Shown here: one piece after another, positions 42,535 through 48,372 of the stretch
How the letters are laid out: the number at the start of each line of letters is the position of its first letter
How positions within the stretch are numbered: position 1 is the stretch's first letter
Origin: Mycobacterium sp. 1245805.9
Lineage (GTDB): Bacteria; Actinomycetota; Actinomycetes; Mycobacteriales; Mycobacteriaceae
Assembly (NCBI RefSeq): GCF_001672915.1
Contig: NZ_LZKR01000001.1
Location: 1-48,372 of the forward strand
Direction of reading: 5' to 3'
Length of the DNA stretch: 48,372 nt
The notes under the pieces: model-generated
What the model was told of the DNA's origin: nothing
The model's input: only the letters and a program-made list of their open reading frames with translations
Database searches by the model: none
Position numbers and translations under genes: made by a program

Positions 42535-44031
42535 CTACTGGTGTAACGCACTGGCAATGAAGGGTCGCGGCGGCGGCCCGTCGAGCAGCCCGAGGACCGC
42601 GTCGACGTCGAGATGGGCGGCCAGCAGGTCCGCGATCGCGTCGAGTTGGGCGTCGCGGCGCGCGGCGACGTCGGTGTCGGCGACGACGAAACCGTCGCGG
42701 CCAGCCGCCTCGGCGACCCTTGTGAGCCAACGCCGGCGGAAGTCATCGTTGTCGAGCAGGCCGTGCCAGTGGGTGCCGAAGACGGCGCCGCGGACCACGC
42801 CCTGCGGCTCGGCGTCCTGCGCGAACCAGGCCTGCTCGGCGCAGCGGGACAGCCGCCCGTGATGGATCTCGTATCCGGACAGCGGCCGCTGCCAGCGCCG
42901 CAGCACCTTGGCCTGGCCGAAGGCGATGTCGGCGTCCAGCAGGCCAAGCCCGGCGACCTCCCCCGCGCCCGATTCGACCGTGTCCTCGATCCGCCGGCAC
43001 ACCATCTGGAACCCGCCGCAGATGCCCAGCACCGGCTTGCCGGCCCGGGCGTGGTCGACGATCGCGCCGGCCAGGCCGCGCTCGCGCAACCACGCCAGGT
43101 CGGCGACGGTCGCCTTGCTGCCCGGAATCACGATCAGGTCGGTGTCGGCCAGGTCGGCGGGGTCGGTGATCCAGCGGACCAGCACGCCGGGCTCGCAGGC
43201 CAGGGCCTCGACGTCGGTCGAGTTGGAGATCCGGGGCAGCCGGATCGCGGCAACCCGCAGCCACTGATCGCCGCGCGGCGGCGCGGGCGTGCCGACGACG
43301 CGGCGCGCGACCACCGACAGCGAGTCCTCGGCGTCCAGCCAAAGCTCCTCGGCGTAGGGCAGCACCCCGTAAGTCGGGCGGCCGGTGAGGGTGTGCAGCT
43401 GGCACAGCCCGGGTTCCAGCAGCGCGGGGTCGCCGCGGAACTTGTTGACGACGAACCCGGCGATCAGCGCCTGGTCCTCGGGCTCGAGCACCGCGACCGT
43501 CCCGAACAGGTGCGCCAACAGGCCGCCGCGATCGATGTCGCCGACCAGGATCACCGGCAGGTTCGCGGCCCGTGCCAGTCCCATGTTGGCCAAGTCCGTG
43601 GCCCGCAGGTTGATCTCGGCCGGCGAGCCGGCGCCTTCGCAGATCACCGCGTCGAATTCGTCTCGCAGGCAAGATAATTCGTCCGCAACGATGCCAGCCA
43701 GCCGGTCGCGATGCTCGAAATAGCCGGCCGCGCTGACCGATTCGGCGACCTGGCCCCGGATCACCAGCTGCGAGGTGCGGTCACCGCCCGGCTTGAGCAG
43801 GATCGGGTTGAACCGCACGCTGGGCTCCAGCCCCGCCGCGCGCGCCTGGATCGCCTGGGCGCGGCCGATCTCGCCGCCTTCGGCGGTGACCACCGAGTTG
43901 TTGGACATGTTCTGCGCCTTGAACGGCGCCACCCGGATCCCCTTGCGCGCCAACAACCGGCACAGGCCCGCCACCACCACCGACTTGCCGGCGTCGGAGC
44001 TGGTACCCGCGACCAGCAGAGCCCCGCTCAC
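42535..44031 (-). CDS. cobQ: Cobyric acid synthase CobQ
   Basis: A 498-residue glutamine-dependent enzyme that amidates the b, d, e and g carboxylates of adenosylcobyrinic a,c-diamide to give cobyric acid. The ATP domain has [12 protein letters not shown] (deviant P-loop) and [12 protein letters not shown]. The GATase domain has [12 protein letters not shown] with the Cys nucleophile and FGTHWHGL with the His. Length is normal. In M. tuberculosis, from memory, cobQ1 is elsewhere, next to the riboswitch-controlled PPE2; here it sits between the amine block and mapB without a visible riboswitch of its own. Confidence 0.96.
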   Translation of the reverse strand: MSGALLVAGTSSDAGKSVVVAGLCRLLARKGIRVAPFKAQNMSNNSVVTAEGGEIGRAQAIQARAAGLEPSVRFNPILLKPGGDRTSQLVIRGQVAESVSAAGYFEHRDRLAGIVADELSCLRDEFDAVICEGAGSPAEINLRATDLANMGLARAANLPVILVGDIDRGGLLAHLFGTVAVLEPEDQALIAGFVVNKFRGDPALLEPGLCQLHTLTGRPTYGVLPYAEELWLDAEDSLSVVARRVVGTPAPPRGDQWLRVAAIRLPRISNSTDVEALACEPGVLVRWITDPADLADTDLIVIPGSKATVADLAWLRERGLAGAIVDHARAGKPVLGICGGFQMVCRRIEDTVESGAGEVAGLGLLDADIAFGQAKVLRRWQRPLSGYEIHHGRLSRCAEQAWFAQDAEPQGVVRGAVFGTHWHGLLDNDDFRRRWLTRVAEAAGRDGFVVADTDVAARRDAQLDAIADLLAAHLDVDAVLGLLDGPPPRPFIASALHQ

Positions 44032-44046
44032 CTTTCCCTGCCGACC

Positions 44047-44094
44047 AGACGCAGAATCGCACTTTCCGCGCGGAAACGGTGCGATTCTGTGTCT
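44047..44094. repeat. Dispersed palindrome between mapB and cobQ
   Basis: Arms AGACGCAGAATCGCAC and GTGCGATTCTGTGTCT (15 of 16 complementary) around a core with TTTCCGCGCGGAAA, itself a palindrome. It occupies the 70-bp gap between mapB and cobQ. It resembles a repeat I recall from many mycobacterial intergenic regions. Confidence 0.7.
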
Positions 44095-44101
44095 GCTCGC
44101 G

Positions 44102-44959
44102 CTAGAGACAAGTGAGGATCTCGGCGCCGGTGTCGGTGACCAGCAGCGTGTGCTCGAACTGGGCGGTCCACTTGCGGTCCTTGGTGACCACCGTCCAGCC
44201 GTCGTCCCAGATCTCGTAGTCCAGCGCGCCGAGGTTGATCATCGGTTCGATGGTGAACGTCATTCCCGGCTGGATGACCGTCGCGACGGAGGGCTGGTCG
44301 TAATGCAGCACCACCAGCCCGTTGTGGAAGGTGGTGCCGATGCCGTGGCCGGTGAAGTCACGAACGACGTTGTAGCCGAACCGGTTTGCGTACGACTCGA
44401 TGACGCGGCCGACCACCGAGAGCGCGCGGCCCGGTTTGACGGCGTTGATCGCGCGCATCGTGGCCTCGTGCGTGCGCTCCACCAGCAGCCGGTGCTCCTC
44501 CGAGACGTCGCCGGCCAGAAACGTCGCGTTGGTGTCGCCGTGCACGCCGTCGATGTAGGCGGTGACGTCGATGTTGACGATGTCGCCGTCCTCGATCACG
44601 GTCGAGTCGGGGATTCCGTGGCAGATCACCTCGTTGAGCGACGTGCAGCAAGACTTCGGGAAGCCCTTGTAGCCCAGCGTCGAGGGGTAGGCGCCGTTGT
44701 CGATCATGTACTCGTGGGCGATCCGGTCGAGTTCGTCGGTCGTCACCCCGGGCGCGACCGCCTTTCCCGCCTCGGCCAGGGCGCCCGCCGCGATCCGGCC
44801 GGCGACGCGCATCTTCTCGATCACCTCGGGCGTCTGCACCCAGGGTTCGCTGCCCTCCCGGGCGGTCGGCTTGCCGACATACTCGGGGCGGGGGATGCGC
44901 GCGGGCACCGGCAGAGTCGGCGATATCACCCCGGGGGAAAGCGCGGTGCGAGCTGGCAT
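44102..44959 (-). CDS. mapB: Type I methionine aminopeptidase
   Basis: A 285-residue cytosolic enzyme that removes the initiator methionine. The N-terminal extension with [17 protein letters not shown] is the SH3-binding-like linker typical of MapB. The metal ligands are in [19 protein letters not shown] (two Asp), [11 protein letters not shown] (His), TIEPMIN and QFEHTLLVT (Glu). ATG 44959 gives [10 protein letters not shown], in agreement with the M. tuberculosis protein (Rv2861c) as I recall; the ORF extends 8 codons further upstream. Confidence 0.96.
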   Translation of the reverse strand: MPARTALSPGVISPTLPVPARIPRPEYVGKPTAREGSEPWVQTPEVIEKMRVAGRIAAGALAEAGKAVAPGVTTDELDRIAHEYMIDNGAYPSTLGYKGFPKSCCTSLNEVICHGIPDSTVIEDGDIVNIDVTAYIDGVHGDTNATFLAGDVSEEHRLLVERTHEATMRAINAVKPGRALSVVGRVIESYANRFGYNVVRDFTGHGIGTTFHNGLVVLHYDQPSVATVIQPGMTFTIEPMINLGALDYEIWDDGWTVVTKDRKWTAQFEHTLLVTDTGAEILTCL

Positions 44960-45010
44960 GCAGGCCAGCTTAGCGAGGCTCACGTCGCGGCGCCTTCAAC
45001 GAGACTGGCC

Positions 45011-45065
45011 GAGCCTGCAATTTTGCAGGCCGCTACTCGCACTTCTCCTGCAGATTTACAGGCTC
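45011..45065. repeat. Palindromic repeat upstream of mapB
   Basis: Outer arms GAGCCTG (45011-45017) and CAGGCTC (45059-45065) enclose two similar 16-bp inverted elements, CCTGCAATTTTGCAGG (45014-45029) and CCTGCAGATTTACAGG (45047-45062). It lies between mapB and the DUF1707 gene. A stem-loop role in ending the DUF1707 transcript is possible. Confidence 0.65.
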
Positions 45066-45071
45066 AGCGAA

Positions 45072-45659
45072 TCAGGATCCCGAGCGGCGGCGCAGCAGCG
45101 AGCGCCGCGGCCCGCGGATGATCAGCGACCCGCACACCACCCGGCCCGTCAGCACGACGTGCGGCGTCCCCTCGCCGGGCGCCCCCTTGCGGCGGTCGCT
45201 GGCGCTGCCGACGTAGACCTCGACGTCGTCGATCGACGCGCTGGCGCCGTCGGGCAACCGGACCTCCACCGAGCCGAACCGCATGTCGAGCTCGATGATC
45301 ACCACCGGCCCCGCGAATCGGGCCCTGGTGAGGTCGAGGTGCACCGAGCCGAGCCGGCGCACCAGCGCCAGCCGGGTCGGCACGGTCCACTCGCCGTGGC
45401 GCTTCAGCGAGCCGGCCCAGCCGCGCAGCTCCACCCGGTCGGCCGCCGACGAGACGAACGCGCCGGGCCCGGGCAGGTCGCCGACCAGGCCGTCCAGCTC
45501 GCTTCGGGTGCGCGCGTAGGACACCTGGGTCGAGCGCTGTTCGAACTCGTCGATGTCGATCAGGCCGAGCGCGACGGCGTTGTGCAGCCGCCGCATGGTG
45601 CCGTTCCGGTCGGCGTCGGAGACCCGTAACGCCAGCATGTCCCCGCCGGTATCGGTCAT
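45072..45659 (-). CDS. DUF1707 SHOCT-like domain protein
   Basis: A 195-residue protein. Residues 10-60 are a DUF1707 domain, ALRVSDADRNGTMRRLHNAV then LGLIDIDEFEQRS, a small helical module common at the N-terminus of actinobacterial proteins. The rest (about 90-190) is a beta-rich domain with VHLDLTRARFAGPVVIIELDM and SVEVRLPDG. This resembles the LiaF/DUF2154 beta-helix of envelope-stress proteins. There is no signal peptide or membrane helix. It matches Rv2862c in place, from memory. Function is unknown. Confidence 0.85.
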   Translation of the reverse strand: MTDTGGDMLALRVSDADRNGTMRRLHNAVALGLIDIDEFEQRSTQVSYARTRSELDGLVGDLPGPGAFVSSAADRVELRGWAGSLKRHGEWTVPTRLALVRRLGSVHLDLTRARFAGPVVIIELDMRFGSVEVRLPDGASASIDDVEVYVGSASDRRKGAPGEGTPHVVLTGRVVCGSLIIRGPRRSLLRRRSGS

Positions 45660-45704
45660 GTCCGCAAATTTACCGCTGTTGGAGCCCCGCGGGACGGGGG
45701 CAGT

Positions 45705-47525
45705 TCAGGCCAGGTAGCCCGGCGGCATGGCCTCGAACATGAATTTCGTCATCCGCACCGCCCACTCCGAGCTGCCACCCCCGACGATCAGCGCGGCGAA
45801 CGCCAGGTCGCCGCGGTACCCGGCGAACCAGGAGTGCGATCCGCCGGGGAACTCGGCCTCACCGGTCTTCCCGTAGATCTCGCCAAGGCCGTTGATCTCC
45901 TTGGCGGTCCCGTTGGTCACCACCAGCCGCATCATCGGCCGCAGCGCCTCGACCATCTTCGGGCTGATCGGGGTGTCGTCACCCTCGACCGTCGTCGGGC
46001 GGCCGGCGATCAATTGCGGCACCGGGGTCTTGCCGGCCGCGACCGTGGCCGCCACCAGGGCCATGCCGAACGGGCTCGCCAGCACCTTGCCCTGGCCGAA
46101 GCCGTCCTCGGTGCGCTCGGCCAGGTCCACCGTCGGGGGCACAGACCCGGTCACGGTGGTGATGCCGTCGACGGTGTAGTCGAGCCCGATGCCGTAGCGG
46201 GTGGCGGTTTGGGTCAGGCCGCGGGGCGGCATCCGGCTGCTCAGCTCGGCGAAAGTGGTGTTGCACGAGCTGGCGAACGCGCGTGACATCGACACCACGC
46301 CCAGGTCGAAGCCGCCGTAGTTGGGGATGGTGCGGTGCCCGATGTCGATGTGGCCGGGGCAGCCCAGCATCGAGTTGGGGGTGGCCATGTCGCGGTCGAT
46401 GGCGGCGCCCGCCGTGATCATCTTGAAGGTCGACCCGGGCGGGAACAGGCCGTTGGTGGCGGGCAGGCCGTCGGCGTCGGCGCCCTTGTTCTGCGCGATC
46501 GCGAGGATCTCCCCCGTCGACGGCTTGATCACCACGATCATCGCCTTGCCGCCCTTGTTGTCCACGGCGCGCTGGGCGGCGTTCTGCACGACCCGGTCCA
46601 GCGTGATCGACACCGACGGCGCCGGCGACCCCTCGACCTCGTGCAGCACGGCGACGTCGACGTTGTTCTGATTGACGCTGACTACCCGCCAGCCCGCCTG
46701 GCCGTCCAGCTGGTCCTGCACGGCCTTCTTCACCGCGCCGACGACGGCCGGCGCGAAATGCGGGTCGGTGGGCAGCATTTCGGGCTGAGGCGTCACCACG
46801 ATGCCGGGCAGCCTGCCGATCACGGGAAATACCTTGTCGTTGTCGTCGGGAAGCAGCGTGACGCCCAGGTCCAACTGGTTGGGTGTCGAGCTGGCGCGCT
46901 CGGCGAGCAGCTGCGGGTCGATCAGCGTGTCATTGAACGGCCGCAGCACGTCGACGATCGTGTGGGTGGTGAAGCTCAGCGACTGCGGCGGCCCGGCCTG
47001 GCTGGCGTCCAGCGTGTAGTGGTAGCGGTAGCCCGGCGCCAGCACGTCGCTGCCCCCGAGTTCGTTCACCGAAGCCCGCCGCGGCTGATCGGCCCGCAAC
47101 GCGAACGTCTGGTGCTCCCCCAGCTTGGGATGCAGGTCGGTGGTGGCCCACCGAACTTCCCAGCGCCCCTCGTCGCGGGCCATCTTCAGCTGGCCGTCAT
47201 AGCTCCAGGTCCGGTTCTTGGGCAGGTGCCAGGTGAAGCGGTAGTCGACCGTGCCGGTGTCCTCGGCGTACTTGGCGCTGAGGACCTGCGCGTCCAGGTG
47301 GGTGGCCTGCAGGCCGGCCCAGGCGGCGTTGAGCGCTTCGCGGGCCTCGTTGGGGTTGTCGCTGAGCTGTGCGGCGGTCGCGGTGTCCCCGATCGCCAAG
47401 GCGCCGAAGAACTTCTCGGCGGCCGGGCCGGGGCCGTCGGGCCGCGGCGTGCAGCCGGACAGGCTTATCGCCGCGACGAGCAGCACGCTCGCGCCGGCCG
47501 AGGCTGCTGTTGCTTTTGTGACCAT
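45705..47525 (-). CDS. Penicillin-binding lipoprotein (class B-like transpeptidase)
   Basis: A 606-residue exported protein. The N-terminus MVTKATAASAG leads to the lipobox LSGC (Cys25). An NTF2-like domain (about 35-150) with GPGPAAEKFFGALAIGD comes next, as in MecA/PBP2a, then a dimerisation part. The transpeptidase domain from about 330 has the active-site PPGSTFKM (SxxK), ASSCNTTF (SxN) and GKTGEAEF (KTG). It cross-links peptidoglycan and may resist some beta-lactams. It matches Rv2864c. ATG 47525 is used because the longer ORF has no signal peptide at its start. Confidence 0.94.
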   Translation of the reverse strand: MVTKATAASAGASVLLVAAISLSGCTPRPDGPGPAAEKFFGALAIGDTATAAQLSDNPNEAREALNAAWAGLQATHLDAQVLSAKYAEDTGTVDYRFTWHLPKNRTWSYDGQLKMARDEGRWEVRWATTDLHPKLGEHQTFALRADQPRRASVNELGGSDVLAPGYRYHYTLDASQAGPPQSLSFTTHTIVDVLRPFNDTLIDPQLLAERASSTPNQLDLGVTLLPDDNDKVFPVIGRLPGIVVTPQPEMLPTDPHFAPAVVGAVKKAVQDQLDGQAGWRVVSVNQNNVDVAVLHEVEGSPAPSVSITLDRVVQNAAQRAVDNKGGKAMIVVIKPSTGEILAIAQNKGADADGLPATNGLFPPGSTFKMITAGAAIDRDMATPNSMLGCPGHIDIGHRTIPNYGGFDLGVVSMSRAFASSCNTTFAELSSRMPPRGLTQTATRYGIGLDYTVDGITTVTGSVPPTVDLAERTEDGFGQGKVLASPFGMALVAATVAAGKTPVPQLIAGRPTTVEGDDTPISPKMVEALRPMMRLVVTNGTAKEINGLGEIYGKTGEAEFPGGSHSWFAGYRGDLAFAALIVGGGSSEWAVRMTKFMFEAMPPGYLA

Positions 47526-47614
47526 CGGTGCAAATGTTATGAACTGCTGCGCCCACACCAGCGCCGACACACCGAGACCCGACTGTTATGCACGTATTAA
47601 GGCCGGCCGCTCCC

Positions 47615-47674
47615 GTGCCGACTGTGCGGCAGGCCGCACGTTCGGTGCCGAGTGTGCGGCTGGCCGCACGCTCG
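47615..47674. repeat. Two tandem 30-bp repeats with inverted symmetry
   Basis: Units at 47615-47644 and 47645-47674 differ at three positions. Each contains the arms GTGCGGC and GCCGCAC around two or three bases. They fill half of the 162-bp gap between the GNAT and penicillin-binding genes. No toxin-antitoxin pair is present there, whereas I recall one in H37Rv. Confidence 0.75.
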
Positions 47675-47687
47675 CCAAGCAGCAACC

Positions 47688-48372
47688 TCAGTCCAGCAGG
47701 ACCGTCGCGAAGTTGCCGACCTCGGCGAAGCCCACCCGGGCGTACGCGGCGCGGGCCACGGTGTTGAAGCTGTTCACATACAGGCTGGCGATCCGGCCGG
47801 TGGCCACGATCACGGCGGCCACCGTCGCGGTGCCCGCGGTGCCCAGCCCGAGGCCGCGCCACTCCGGGTGCACCCAAACCCCTTGGATCTGACCGACGCC
47901 CGGCGACTGCGACCCGACCTCGGCCTTGAAGATCACCTGGCCATGCTCGAAGCGGGCCCAGGCCCGGCCCGCCGCGATCAGGCTGGCCACCCGCCGGCGG
48001 TAGCCGCGACCGCCGTCACCGAGCCGCGGGTCGACGCCCACTTCGCCGATGAACATGTCGACCGCGGCGACCAGGTAGGCGTCCAGCTCGTCGGGCCGCA
48101 CCTGGCGCACGCCGGGGTCGATGTCGCAGTTCGGGTGGCTGTTCAGCGCCATCAGCGGCTGGTGGTCGCGCACGTCGCGCGCGGGACCCCAGGCCGGCTC
48201 GAGGCGCTCCCACATCGGCATCACCAGGTCGGCCCGGCCGACCAGCGAGGAACAGCGTCGCGTCGCGCTCATCGCCTCGTCGGCGAAGGCGTTCAGGTCG
48301 GCCGGTCCGCCGCGCAGCGGGATGAGGTTGGCGCCGGCGAAGCACAGCGACTCGTCGGGGCCGCGGCGCGTC
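47688..48372 (-). CDS. GNAT family acetyltransferase (5' end beyond the window)
   Basis: The frame is open to the right edge and ends at 47688; 228 codons are visible before the stop. The C-terminal half is a GNAT fold with GQIQGVWVHPEWRGLGLGTA, the acetyl-CoA-binding R/Q-G-x-G segment, and SLYVNSFNTVARAAYARVGF. The part before it (FAGANLIPLRGG, DHQPLMALNSHP) suggests a DUF4081-like N-terminal domain. It matches Rv2867c, about 284 residues in M. tuberculosis, so roughly 50-60 residues lie outside. The internal ATG 48272 is not a likely start because coding sequence continues upstream of it. Confidence 0.88.
   Translation of the reverse strand, partial: TRRGPDESLCFAGANLIPLRGGPADLNAFADEAMSATRRCSSLVGRADLVMPMWERLEPAWGPARDVRDHQPLMALNSHPNCDIDPGVRQVRPDELDAYLVAAVDMFIGEVGVDPRLGDGGRGYRRRVASLIAAGRAWARFEHGQVIFKAEVGSQSPGVGQIQGVWVHPEWRGLGLGTAGTATVAAVIVATGRIASLYVNSFNTVARAAYARVGFAEVGNFATVLLD

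Noticed and set aside
45013..45030. TGCAA/TTGCA palindrome upstream of mapB as a further Nur box
   Set aside because: The spacing is two bases, not five, and the element belongs to a longer palindromic repeat.
47571..47687. A toxin-antitoxin pair between the penicillin-binding and GNAT genes, as I recall in H37Rv
   Set aside because: Only two 30-bp repeats are present here; there is no room for such genes.

Overview
The window is high-GC actinobacterial DNA from a slow-growing Mycobacterium, most like the M. avium complex. The evidence is two PPE genes, mycothione reductase, EfpA, NicT and several families of GC-rich intergenic palindromes. Gene order also follows what I remember of M. tuberculosis H37Rv from Rv2844 to Rv2867c. 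The species cannot be fixed from sequence reading alone.

Left flank (1-13.4 kb): the end of a DUF4439 gene on the plus strand, then a minus-strand run of proS, efpA, cysG, cobB, cobO, a magnesium-chelatase-like AAA/VWA gene, a GNAT gene and mqo. Plus-strand genes for an alpha/beta hydrolase and mtr follow. Three 55-bp tandem repeats close this part.

Nickel/cobalt node (13.3-17.8 kb): a Fur-family regulator is divergent from the nickel permease gene nicT, with a Nur-type operator between them. Next come cbiZ (corrinoid salvage) and a convergent PPE gene whose leader is a cobalamin riboswitch.

Hydrogenase island (17.9-33.8 kb): hypA, hypB, then a long and mostly translationally coupled run on the plus strand. 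It holds the small and large subunits of a group 1h (actinobacterial, high-affinity type) [NiFe] hydrogenase, a NifU/Rieske-like Fe-S protein, three coupled genes of unknown function, a 39-residue membrane peptide, a maturation protease, hypC, hypF, a SIS-HypC fusion, a second SIS gene, hypE, a second hypC, hypD and another unknown gene. Two Nur-type boxes precede the small-subunit gene, so nickel import and the hydrogenase appear to share a nickel-responsive regulon. In H37Rv, as I recall, nicT is followed directly by Rv2857c, so the whole island is missing there.

Right flank (33.8-48.4 kb): a lipoprotein, a phosphodiesterase-like protein, a zinc-ribbon ORF, a short PPE gene and a small secreted protein. 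A minus-strand block follows: SDR, aldehyde dehydrogenase, PuuD-like hydrolase and glnA4, which looks like a gamma-glutamylated-amine pathway. Then come an alpha/beta-fold protein, cobQ, mapB, a DUF1707 protein, a penicillin-binding lipoprotein and a GNAT gene cut by the window edge. Cobalamin functions (cysG, cobB, cobO, cobQ, cbiZ, riboswitch) and nickel functions (nicT, Nur-like regulator, hyp genes, hydrogenase) are interleaved across the window. No rRNA, tRNA, insertion sequence, CRISPR array or phage gene was seen.
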